A DNA stretch of 64,000 bases from Prorocentrum cordatum (taxonomy: Eukaryota; Sar; Dinophyceae; Prorocentrales; Prorocentraceae), in the NCBI GenBank assembly GCA_963575745.1, contig CAUYUJ010014266.1, positions 267,424 through 331,423 on the forward strand. Direction: 5' to 3'. The position numbers and the translations under genes are program-made. Shown piece by piece: positions 31,161 through 40,399 of this stretch; within the stretch, counting starts at the first letter, position 1, and each line of letters begins with the position of its first letter. Under the pieces are notes generated by a model. It saw nothing but the letters and a program-made list of their open reading frames with translations, did no database searches and was not told the origin of the DNA.

Positions 31161-32528
31161 CTAGGAGCGACGAGGGCCCATAGGAGCGTAGCCCCCAGCA
31201 GCTGCCAGGGTAGCCAAGGCCTGGCCGTCCTCGTGCTCGTCCCTGGCATCCTCAAGGATCCTGCGCTCGGCCTTGCCAGGCTGGGGCCAGGTGCCGAGCG
31301 CCGCGCCTGACTGCCCGCGGGCGGCGGCTGGCCCGTAGGGCCCCACTGCTGGGCTCGCCCGCTGGGTGGGCGGGCCTGGCCGCACCTGCTGCCCCGCGGC
31401 CTCCGCTGGCGGCCGCTGCACTGCGGGGGCGGAGGCTCCAGCGGCCGGGGCGGGGGGGCCTTCCTCGTCGTCGACGGCGAGCCCGTCCCCGCCGAGGCCG
31501 TCGGCCCAGCGCGAGGCTGCGGCAGCAGGCGCAGCGGGGTGGAGCATGTCCGAGATGGCTGCACTCTGCGTGGCAATGATGCCCATGATTTCCAGGAGCC
31601 TGGGCGCGACGCCGTCCGCGTTGCGGCCGAGCATCTCCCCCGGCTGGCTGACCTGGGTGACGAGGCCCCCGACCGCGGTCTCCAGGGGCTGCTGGCCTCC
31701 GCACACCTCGATGGCCCGCTGGAGCGCCTGCTGGACTGTCTGAGCCTTCGATTCCTCGAGCTTGACGAGCAGGCTGTCAAAGTCCTCGACCGCGGACTCC
31801 GTCTCGGCCAGCTCTTCCTGTATCGCCGCAATCCTCCCTCTGAGGGAGTCAGCCCGCTGCACGGCCTGCTCGCGCTTGGCTCTGGTTGCAGCGATCTGCT
31901 TCTCGACCTTCTGCATGGCGTTGGCGCCGCCGTGGAGGACGGCGTGGGGGGGCCTCCCGAGCCGCTGGGCAACGCGGAGCTCGGCCTCTGCCCCCTCGGC
32001 CGAGGCCTCCGCCGCGAGGAGGGCCGCCCTGGCCTCTCGCTGGAAGGCCTCGCTGGTCTCCTCCATGGCGACCGCCTCGCGGAGGCTGGAGACGCGAGCC
32101 TGGGCTTCCTCGAGCCTGCGCTCCAGACTCGACGCTGGCTCCTCTGGCTGCTCCCCGCGCTCCTCGCGCCAAGGCGGCGGCTTGGCACCGCCCCGCGGCC
32201 GCCCCCTGCTGTTGGGCGCGCTGCTCGGCACGGTGCTGGCGGCCGAGGCTGTCCTGGAGGCGTCACCCGCTCGGCGTGCTGCACGCTGGTGCGAGCGCCC
32301 TCTGGGCTGCTGGACGAAGCCCTCACCGTCGGCCTGGGGCAGGTGCGCCGCGCGCAGGCGCTTCGCCCACGCTGGCGCCTCCTTCCCGCACGACTTGCAG
32401 GTCGCCCGCCTGTCGCACCAGTTCCACTCCTTGCACTGGCAGACCCAGTACACCCTGCGCCGCGGCGCTCCAGTCCCGTCGCCCGACATGGCTGCTGGCC
32501 CCGCGCGATCCGCCTGGCCACGCTGCAT
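31161..32528 (-). CDS. ORF1: RanBP2-type zinc finger and coiled-coil protein
   Basis: Probable RNA-binding partner of a non-LTR element. The first ATG in this frame after the spliced leader is at 32528 (MQRGQADRAGPAAMSG); the next, at 32489, is also possible. A zinc finger follows within about 20-50 residues (VYWVCQCKEWNWCDRRATC then KSCGKEAP), with W-x-C-x-C/C-x2-C spacing close to the RanBP2 type that binds single-stranded RNA. An Arg/Ser/Pro linker leads to a long heptad-rich coiled coil (LERRLEEAQARVSSLREAV; KQIAATRAKREQAVQRADSL; IAAIQEELAETESAVEDF). A Pro/Ala-rich C-terminus ends at TAG 31163-31161. An earlier ATG at 32617 opens the other long frame, so translation of ORF1 would need leaky scanning. 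The frame itself looks intact. Confidence 0.55.
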   Translation of the reverse strand: MQRGQADRAGPAAMSGDGTGAPRRRVYWVCQCKEWNWCDRRATCKSCGKEAPAWAKRLRAAHLPQADGEGFVQQPRGRSHQRAARRAGDASRTASAASTVPSSAPNSRGRPRGGAKPPPWREERGEQPEEPASSLERRLEEAQARVSSLREAVAMEETSEAFQREARAALLAAEASAEGAEAELRVAQRLGRPPHAVLHGGANAMQKVEKQIAATRAKREQAVQRADSLRGRIAAIQEELAETESAVEDFDSLLVKLEESKAQTVQQALQRAIEVCGGQQPLETAVGGLVTQVSQPGEMLGRNADGVAPRLLEIMGIIATQSAAISDMLHPAAPAAAASRWADGLGGDGLAVDDEEGPPAPAAGASAPAVQRPPAEAAGQQVRPGPPTQRASPAVGPYGPAAARGQSGAALGTWPQPGKAERRILEDARDEHEDGQALATLAAAGGYAPMGPRRS

Positions 32529-32620
32529 CGAAGAAGCGAAGCAAGAAGCTGGCCCAGGGCGCGGCGTCCCTCGCGCTCGACAGCGCCCGAAGGACTTGCG
32601 GTCGTCGGGATCGCCATGGC

Positions 32621-32642
32621 CTTGAGCCAAAATGGCTACGGA
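32621..32642 (-). other. Dinoflagellate spliced leader, full 22-nt copy
   Basis: On the minus strand the bases read T, then CCGTAGCC, then ATTTTGGCTCAAG. That is exactly the leader trans-spliced to nuclear mRNAs of dinoflagellates (first base variable T/A/G). It is followed by GGCC and an ATG at 32617. It sits precisely at the 5' boundary of the inserted element, so it marks a reverse-transcribed mature mRNA rather than an SL RNA gene; no donor GT and Sm-like tail follow it. Confidence 0.95.
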
Positions 32643-32659
32643 TCGTTATCGTCGTCGTC

Positions 32660-32701
<42 letters not shown>

Positions 32702-32702
32702 C
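32643..32702. repeat. Target-site duplication and (CGT)n microsatellite, 5' side of the element
   Basis: 32643-32657 is TCGTTATCGTCGTCG, the partner of 28536-28550. It continues as (CGT)n to about 32702. Together with 28392-28550 it reconstructs the microsatellite that received the insertion. Confidence 0.75.
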
Positions 32703-34770
32703 ACTCGGACTCGCTCACACACCCAGACACTCACGGCCACACACTCACAACAGGACGTGCCAGGAAATGAGATACAGGGGATCTCCGCGCCGAATAATTT
32801 CAATGTGCGGTCCCCTTCCCCAAGGGAGTCGTTGTTTGACGATCCAGGGGCTCGGCGAGGGCACCCGGAGGCTGGAAGCGGCTCCAAATTTCTTGTCATG
32901 ATTTCTCCACGACGCGAGCATGCCTGGGGCAGGGAGGGGGGGGGCAGGAAGGTAGTGGCGGGACTGAGAGGGCTGAAGAGAGGGCGTGGAAGAAGAGTGA
33001 CAGCGGGGCAGCGAGAAAGAGATGGGGGAGGGCGTATGCAGGTGCGGCAATGAGGGAAGCTACGAAGGCAAAGCCGGGGGGGGAGGGAACAGCGACCGCG
33101 CGCGGGGGCGCCTATTGCCCGTGATGGCCGCAAGCCTGAAGTCCAGCCGGGCGAGGCGGACCATCGTCTGCGCCAGGCCACCCTGGCCGCCGCCCCCCCC
33201 GCCCGTTGGGCTCGGGAACGCGTAGGCCCCAGACATGCATGCGTCGGGAACATAATCAAGACAGGACTGTTTTGGCCATTTTCGGCCTCCGGGGGCCCTC
33301 GCTGGGCCCCGGGACCGCCAAACAACGACTCGAGATCAAAAAATGGTTCCGGGTGAGAGGCGCGTATTGAACACATCAAAACATCGCATGTCTTGGGCAG
33401 GAGGACGAGTAGCAGCAGTATGTGACATGTTTACTACTGATCGTGGAAGTGGAGATGGTGATAGGAGGAAGACAATCGAACGAGGACATAAGAACATCAG
33501 GAACGAGGGGTCAGGAACAGAGCCCACGGGCAAAAATGGCGGGGGCCGCTGGAAGCACCCCGTGCGGGCAGAGGGAATACGGCAAGGCGGCTACGCTGAG
33601 CGCGAGGAGGACGAGGCGGAGGAGGGACGGTCACGCGAGAACATCTTCACGCCTAACTCTCCAGCGCCGTGCTCTGGCACCCCTGCCCCGTGGGGATGTA
33701 TCTACGACTTGCAGCATCCTGGGCTGCTTACGGGGCTGGCATTTGACTGCCCGTTGAAACATTTCCACGCTTTTTTGGTGCGCACGGGCCTTCCTGTGGC
33801 GGGAGCCCACCGCGCCTGGCTCCAACCCGATCCAAGACTGGATTCACCACGGGCCCGCGGCCGGGTCCATCTCTAAGCGCGGACCACGCTTGCCGATCGA
33901 GGACGCGTGGCGCTCCCTTGCGAGGCCTCCCACATGGGTCTGAGCAGATGGTGCGGGAGGAGGATCCCACATCGCCGACGCATCAGCCATGCATCGGCGC
34001 CGTCGGAGTGGAGAAAGTCAGGCTCCACATCGAGCCGCAGCACCGATGCATCGGCGATGCGGCGCGATCGTCCGACCCCACCTGCTCGAACCCCATCTTG
34101 GAGGCCTGGATCCCCCCCTCGACTCTGATCCCCAGGTATGCAATGTCTTGATTTTTCAATGCGCGTTCACCGAAGTCCCGACCCTTTCCTCAAGGCCTGT
34201 TTTTCATCCCGAGTCGTTAGTTGACGACCCCGGGACTCGGCGAGGACCCCCGAAGGCCGAAAATGGTCAACAAACCTGCATCGTGTTTTTCGCGACGCAG
34301 GATCGAAGGATCGCACCGCATTGCCGCTCCGCATCGCCGATGCATCTGCGACGTCGCCGTGGATAGAATCGGGCTCCACATCGAGCCCACCTGCTTGGAC
34401 CCCATCTGGGAGGCCTGGACCATCCCTCAGAAGTCCCGACCGCTTCCCCGACGCGGCCGCAAGAAACCCTCGCACATGACTCAGCCCTGAAAATCCGCGC
34501 GCGAGAACGCAGCAGCTTCTCAACGGCTGTCGGAAGCCGCCGCGCAGCGCGCGCGCGGTGAAGAAGCCCGAGGTGCCCTGACGAAAAGCGTCTGGTCTCT
34601 TGATGCGCGTCCCCTCTGTAGGTGTGCCGCTTCTAGGCCCATCCAATTTCGAAGCGCTGGGCATGCCCCCGATCCCCCGATATGCGATTGGCTGGCTCGG
34701 CGGCGCGGGGGTCGTCGGGGGTCGTCGGCGGTTTTCGGGAGTCGTCGGGGGTCGTCGGGGGTCGTCGAGG

Positions 34771-34801
<31 letters not shown>

Positions 34802-35383
34802 GCAACGGGCGTCCCGCATCGCGCCTGCGCCCGGAAGCGCTCCAGCTCCCGCGCGTCGCCCTGGTGCAGCACCGTCTTGTCCACGTCGAAAGCCGCGAGC
34901 GAGCGCGCGGTGCCGCGGCAAGTCACGACCTGGTGCCGTTGATCCTCCTCTTCGCTCCTTCCATCCCTCGCTCTTCTCCTTCTCCTCTTCCTCCTCCTCC
35001 TCCTGCTCCCTCTTCCTCTCTCCGCAACCGCTGGGCTCGGTTCCCACCGGTCGACGCAACGCGCCCGGCCAATACGCGCGAGCGCGCGCCACCGGGCCCC
35101 AGCGCGGGGCCTACCCGTTCCGACGGGGGGGGGAGGGGGGAGAGAAAGGCCACCCATACACTCATGATCTCCCTCATCCTCTTCATCCTCCGCCTCCCTC
35201 GCCCGAGCGCGCGCACACGGGCTCCCCCCCCCCCCACACACACACACACCACCGCCGTACCTGGCGCGGGCCATCTGGGGGCCCGGGCACGACGCATCCG
35301 CTATCGTGGCCGAAGCCAGGAGGGCGCACGCGCTGTCCGATCCCGGGGCCCGGACTTCGTGGGCGGAAAACGTGTGCTTGGCG
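32703..35383. other. Repeat-rich intergenic region, no gene supported
   Basis: CA/CT-type short repeats lie at 32707-32750. Copies of a dispersed repeat occur near 32810-32900, 33260-33400 and (inverted and direct pieces) 34130-34280. A duplicated motif reading CCCCATCTKGGAGGCCTGGA occurs at 34091 and 34398. Degenerate GTCGTCGGGGG units at 34705-34770 run into (GTC)n at 34766-34802. C/T-rich tracts lie at 34940-35030 and 35160-35215, with a CA run at 35237-35250. The open frames present cross these tracts and look like composition artefacts. Confidence 0.5.
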
Positions 35384-35542
35384 GCGCGCGCAAGGGGGTA
35401 TGGGGGGAGGGGGATGGCTCCTTAGAATGAGGCTGCTTCTTAGAAGGCGCCAGCCTCATATCTATAGATAAGGCTCGCGCCTTCTAATAGACAAGATGCT
35501 TGTAAGAAACCTTGCCCTCTCCCCCATACCCCCCTCTGCGCG
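35384..35542. repeat. Foldback (MITE-like) inverted repeat
   Basis: The left arm 35384-35460 and right arm 35463-35542 are inverted copies with small mismatches. GCGCAAGGGGGTATGGGGG pairs with CCCCATACCCCCCTCTGCGC, and TTAGAAGGCGCCAGCCTCATA pairs with TAAGGCTCGCGCCTTCTAA. The centre, 35459-35470, is the perfect palindrome TATCTATAGATA. RNA or single-stranded DNA from here would form one long hairpin. No coding capacity; no clear target duplication was found. Confidence 0.75.
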
Positions 35543-36160
35543 TGGCCGATGTGCATCAGCCAATATGGAATGACTTGCCGACCCAAGTCTCTGACAAAAC
35601 CGCTGGTATTTCCTCAATTTCGGCCCCTGGGGGCCGTCAGCCATTGAACTGAAACGAAGAAATACCCCTGGGGAACCGGTCGAGACCACTGGGCAGGCAG
35701 CATCGAATCGCAAATCCCACCAGCCCTCAGGGCGTAGGTGGTTTAACGAGTCTTGTATTCTCTCTGCCAACAGCCCCTCCTTCCCCTGCTCGGATGAGGG
35801 GTCTATCATTGTTCCCTATCAATATACACCCCCTCCTCCAGGCGACCGGCAGCCAACCAGGCACCATGAGAACCCCATGCTCACCCCCCCCAACCATCCC
35901 TTTCAAAAAACAATACAAAACGCACTCTGCCTCCACATGTGGAGCATGCACGGCCCTGTGGAGAAAACAATACAAAGTACACTTTGGCACAGAGTCTGGA
36001 GTCCGCCGACCCCTTGCGGGTCTCTAGGCGTGTGAGATTGTTCCCCCCCCGTAACCCCCCCCACGGGGCCCCAAACCGGCAATTCAACCCCCCCCCCTCG
36101 TGGTGGACGACCCTCCGCCGAACTCACCCGAGGCGGTCTGGGCTCCCCAGGCTCGGTTGG
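35543..36160. other. Intergenic, no gene supported
   Basis: Unique-looking sequence with two related segments, ACAATACAAAACGCACTYTG at 35911 and ACAATACAAAGTACACTTTG at 35969. C-runs of eight and nine occur near 36038 and 36089. It leads into the 343-bp satellite. Confidence 0.4.
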
Positions 36161-37515
36161 GAGCCTCCGACGCCACCCCCAAGATGGCCCAAGAGAGCAC
36201 AAAGTCGCCGAATGATCGCTTCAATACGCCCAAGATGGGCCCCAGGCGGCCTAAGAGGGCGCCACGACGCTCCAAGAGGCTTCCAACCGGCTGCCGAAGA
36301 GGGGCCCCAGAGGCAAAATTCGTGCCATTCCTATGGGAAATCGTACATTTTTGGCATATGCGCTTTTTCGGCCAACGCGGCGTTGACGCTGGCCCACGAG
36401 GCCGCCAAGACCGCTCCAAGAAGGCCCAAGAAGCTTCCAATAGGGCCCCGACACGGCCCAAGCAGGCGCTAAGACGGCCCAAGAGGCGCCCCAGACAGCC
36501 CAAGAGCCTCCGACGCCACCCCCAAGATGGCCCAAAAGAGCGCAAAGTCGCCGAATGATCGCTTCAATACGCCCAAGATGGGCCCCAGGCGGCCTAAGAG
36601 GGCGCCACGACGCTCCAAGAGGCTTCCAACCGGCTGCCGAAGAGGGGCCCCAGAGGCAAAATTCGTGCCATTCCTATGGGAAAACGTACATTTTTGGCAT
36701 ATGCGCTTTTTCGGCCAACGCGGCGTTGACGCTGGCCCACGAGGCCGCCAAGACCGCTCCAAGAAGGCCCAAGAAGCTTCCAATAGGGCCCCGACACGGC
36801 CCAAGCAGGCGCTAAGACGGCCCAAGAGGCGCCCCAGACAGCCCAAGAGCCTCCGACGCCACCCCCAAGATGGCCCAAAAGAGCGCAAAGTCGCCGAATG
36901 ATCGCTTCAATGCGCTCAAGGTGGGCCCCAGGCGGCCTGAGAGGGCGCCACGACGCTCCAAGAGGCTTCCAACCGGCTGCCGAAGAGGGGCCCCGGAGGC
37001 AACATTCGTGCCATTCCTATGGGGAAGCGTGCATTTTTGGCATATACGCCTTTTCGGCCAACGCGGCGTTCACACTTGCTCACGAGGCCGCCAAGACCAC
37101 TCCAAGAGGGCCCAGGAGGCTCCCAAGAGGGCCCCAAGACGGCCCAAGAAGGCGCCAAAACGGCCCCAGAGGCGCCCAAGACAGCCCAAGAGCCTGCGAC
37201 GCCACCCCCAAGATGGCCCAAGAGAGCACCAAGTCGTCGAATGATCGCTTCAATGCGCCCAAGGTGGGGCGCCGCGACGCTCCAAGAGGCCTCCAACCGG
37301 CTGCCGAAGAGGGGTCCGGAGGCAAAAATCGTGCCATTCCTATGGGAAAGCAGGCATTTTTGGCATATGCGTTTTTTCGGCCAACGCGGCGTTGACGCTG
37401 GCCCACGAGGCCGCCAAGACTGCTCCAAGAGGGCCCAAGAGGCTCCCAAGAGGGCCCCAACACGGCCCAAGAAGGCGCCAAGACGGCCCAAGGGCCGCCC
37501 AAGACAGCCCAAGAG
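36161..37515. repeat. 343-bp tandem satellite, four units
   Basis: Units begin with GAGCCTCCGACGCCACCCCC-like sequence at 36161, 36504, 36847 and 37190. The first two are nearly identical. The third and fourth diverge, and the fourth has lost about 20 bases after GGTGGG. Each unit has a C/A/G-rich part built of short CAAGAGGGCCC-like subrepeats and a less repetitive core (CATTCCTATGGGAAA … TTTTTGGCATATGCG … CGGCCAACGCGGCGTT). Since 343 is not a multiple of three, reading frames rotate between units, so conserved peptides in the translations are not evidence of coding. Confidence 0.9.
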
Positions 37516-37925
37516 CACCCCCAGGCGGCCCCAAGAGGGGCCCAAGAAGGGGAACCCGAACCGACAACCCGAGCCTTCCGCCCCCGGAGGCCCCCAAGAG
37601 GGCCCAGCGGAGCGGCCGAAGGCGCCGAGAACCCGTCAAGACATCCCAAAAGGCCCCCCGATACGCCTTTCAGGAAACACTAAGATACCAAAATCGCCGA
37701 ATTCCTTTTCCTTGACCTCCTTCTTCTCCTCTTCCTCCGCCGCATCCTCCTCCTTCTCTTCCTCCTCTCCCTTTCTACCGCATCGCCTGGTCAAACAAGG
37801 CCCAACGCAGCGCGTGGCGGAATGGGCGGCAGCCGCGGCGCCCGCGGCCGGCAGCCACGATGCCTCCCAAATACGCCGCGGACTCATGAGCGCGCTCGCC
37901 GCAACAAAACAAAGGGAGAGGCCCC

Positions 37926-38085
37926 AGAAGCCAAAATTGCCCCATTCCCATCGGACACAATCATTCTGGGCATATACGCCTCTTCGGTCAACCCGGCGTT
38001 GGCAGTGGCCCGCAAGATCGCCCAGACCGCCCCCAGAAGGCCCTTGAGGCTCTCAAGAGGGCCCCAACACGGCCCTCAGCATAGC
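37926..38085. repeat. Orphan diverged copy of the 343-bp satellite core
   Basis: AGAAGCCAAAATTGCCCCATT, GGGCATATACGCCTCTTCGG and CGGCGTTGGCAGTGGCC match the core of the satellite in order. About 410 bases of other sequence (37515-37925, including a T/C-rich tract at 37700-37790) separate it from the array. Confidence 0.7.
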
Positions 38086-38853
38086 TGTCCTGTCAGAACG
38101 GCGGTGGCGACGCTGCGGGCATGTCGCGCGTCCGCGACGGCCCCCGGCAACTATGGCGCCCTTCGCCCTGCGGCAGCGCGGGCCGAGGCCAGCGTAAGGC
38201 TCCTCCTGTGCTTTCGCCCCCTCCTCAATCATTGTCGTTCTCGCCCCCTCCTGCCCCCCCCTCCCCCTTCCCCTTCCCAACGTTCGGGCGCTGTCTCGAG
38301 CGTTCACGTGGATCTCGCGCGCGCGCCTTGCACCGCAACGTGCGTCTTTCCACGGCGCGCGCGAAATGCGGTCCAACCGTGAACTTCGACTTCGGCAGCT
38401 TCCTCTTGCAGGCGCCGAAGCACTCGTGCGCTTGCGCGCCGCGAGCCGTGAAGCCGACTGCGGCGCGCTCCGCGCGTGCAACTTTACCCTTCCTCGTGCA
38501 GTGCTCGCTCTCTTATTTGGCGCTGATGTGCTGCTGCCGTTCGAACTCCTTCTCGCATGCTGCGCGCGCCAGCAGTCGCTTCAACCGTTTCGACTCCACG
38601 GCGACGCCTTTCGCGGTGATGCCCCGCTTGGCACAGCTTCCGCGCGCCACTCTTGCTCCCTTTGTCGCCCGGTGGCCCTTCACTTGGTCGCGGTTCAATG
38701 GCCGACCTCCCAGAAGACGCCCCGCGCCCGGGCGCGCAGCACGTCAGCGGCTTCGCGTCCGCCTCTGCTGTCCGCTTTCGGTTCCGTGCTTCGAAGTTCG
38801 CCCGCAGCGCCGCCCTCTCCCGATCCTCCGCGCACTTCCGACGCAACCTCTGA
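38086..38853. other. GC-rich flank of the helicase fragment
   Basis: Long frames exist on both strands. A minus frame at 38888-38484 (MSEAQKKHDAADQRLRRKCAEDRER) is Lys/Arg/Glu-rich and may continue the helicase-linked protein in another frame. The plus frames are probably shadows. No motif decides. Confidence 0.3.
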
Positions 38854-39834
38854 TCAGCTGCGTCGTGCTTCTTCTGAGCTTCCGACATGTCCTTTTCTCC
38901 GTCGTAAAGCGCCAGGCACTTGTCGCTCCCGCGCCGAACTGTACCCGCGCTCTCGTGCCACTTCGCGTTGCAGCTCGGCTTTCACATGGCTGCACTTCGT
39001 GCAGCACATTGTCCGAATCCTCCTCGGCGCCCCGTCGTCGCCCACTGCGTCCGTGCTTCCGCCGCTCGCGTGCCGCGTCGCATCGTCACCCTCCGCTTTC
39101 GTTGCCCACCCTCTGCGCGTTGTGCACGATTTTCCCTCAGAGTTTTCCATCTCTTCCGAGCATTCTGTACAAAACGCCGGCCTCTCTTTTCTCTGGGGCT
39201 CATGCTTCGAGAACGCTTCCACCAACAACCTCCAGCGGCGTCGCTCGCACTGGCCCCGCGGCATCAGTTCCGCCTCCCACTCCCCCCAATCCACGGCCTC
39301 CCCTCGAAGCGCTCGCAGTGGGTTCTTCGTGCCGGGCATCTCACCCTCGCTGTGCGGCTTCCTGTCAGAAGGCCGAAAGATCAAAGCGTTCTCTCGCCTG
39401 CGCACGCGCGCGATGGCAACGTAACTTGACATCCAACTCACGCCGCGCCCTCTCTCAAGGTCCGCTATGGCGGCCCCCATGGTCCGGCCCTGCGCAGAGT
39501 GCGCCGTCGCTGCCAAAGACGGGGTGATCATGAACTGGGTGCGTTTCACACTCAATACTGGATGCTTCCGATACCCATCCAAGAACCATTGCCGCCCCTT
39601 CGATGGGAAGATCGGGTGCGAACCTGGCTCCCGGCCTGGCAGGCGCCTCTCCTTCGCATGAAAACCCAGCGCTGTCACTCTCGGTAAATGCGACAAGACT
39701 TCTTCGTCTTCATCTCCCAGGATGTGGCGTAAGCCTATAGAATCATCTTGATGAGGCCCGCGAGCACTTTGTATTGTTTCTGACAGGAACGGCGGGAGTA
39801 TCAGCATATTGCCTGCTGTGCGCACGGCTACCAT
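38854..39834 (-). pseudogene. SF1/PIF1-like helicase C-terminal fragment with Cys pairs
   Basis: The minus frame contains HPVLSVKRTQFMITPSLA, ATAHSAQGRTMGAAIADL and SSYVAIARVRRRENALIFRP. TAHSAQGRT is helicase motif V/Va and YVAIARVRRRENLLIF-like sequence is motif VI with its Arg, as in PIF1/RecD-related SF1 DNA helicases. Walker A and B motifs (I and II) are not present upstream; the region above 39834 is repetitive. Downstream are LRGEAVDWGEWEAELMPRGQ and paired cysteines (FCTECSEE, MCCTKCSH). The protein ends at TGA/TAG 38854-38856. It is either the last exon of a larger gene or a truncated copy. The frame itself is uninterrupted for about 325 codons. Confidence 0.5.
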
Positions 39835-40215
39835 CCCTAACCAAAAACAATTCAACATGCACCTCGCGGCTACCCCGCGATCGCTGTCAAGTGTTTTTTG
39901 ACACGGACGGCGGGGGTGGTGGCGTATGGCCTGCTGTGCGCAGGCCCACCAGACACAAAAATGGGCATTGGTTTTCGAAAAGGACGGTGTGGGCCGACAT
40001 GTTTCCCGATGTGTGCTGTCACGTCCGCAGGCGAATCTGACACACTTTGCACGTGCCCCGAACATGGCGCACCTGGCGCGGCTGGAGTATGCGGCACACC
40101 TGGCGCACGCGGAGCACGTGGCGCATCTGGCGCACCAGGCGTGCTTGGCACGCTCGGGCCCCAGGGGTGCCTTGTGAGCGTGGCGCGCCTGGCACGCGTG
40201 GCGCACCTCGCCCCA
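39774..40215. repeat. Short tandem duplication and GCGCACCTG repeats
   Basis: 39778-39830 (TTTCTGACAGGAACGGCGGGAG … GCCTGCTGTGCGCA) recurs at 39894-39950 with changes. From about 40063 to 40210 degenerate 9-base units of the GCGCACCTG/GCGCACGTG type fill the sequence. Confidence 0.65.
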
Positions 40216-40399
40216 GCGTCGCGCACATGAGATCGGTTTTGGTTCTCAATGACTATCCGCCCAAAGACGATCGCTGAATATGCTCAAGCTCGGGTGTTAC
40301 TTATGTGTTGCGAGGGCGGGTGGGAGTGAGCTAGACAGCTTGTTATCTGGAGGATTCCTTGACCCCTCGCCCCACCCTCCCTGGCCCGAAAACCTGATG

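Larger units (their letters stand above)
28551..32642 (-). mobile_element. Non-LTR element or retrocopy starting at the spliced leader
   Basis: The 4092-bp insertion reads on the minus strand. Its first 22 bases (32642-32621) are the complete dinoflagellate spliced leader. Its last bases before 28550 are three AATCG-type units. TCGTTATCGTCGTCG is present immediately outside both ends, at 32643-32657 and 28536-28550, as expected for a target-site duplication of 15 bp. So a trans-spliced, intron-free RNA was copied into a trinucleotide microsatellite. Inside are a zinc-finger/coiled-coil ORF1 and a second ORF with degraded RNase H. No RT YxDD is visible, so the copy is either internally deleted or a nonautonomous derivative. 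Confidence 0.8.

Noticed and set aside
31161-32617. The Ser/Arg/Pro-rich N-terminal part of the 1339-codon minus frame as an SR protein.
   Set aside because: The same bases encode the zinc-finger/coiled-coil ORF1 in another frame.
36084-37649. Overlapping ORFs on both strands with Trp/Leu/Gly repeats.
   Set aside because: They come from the 343-bp satellite, whose period is not a multiple of three.
39975-40206. Cys-rich N-terminus of the helicase frame (CARCATCSACARC) as a zinc cluster.
   Set aside because: It is the translation of the GCGCACCTG repeat.
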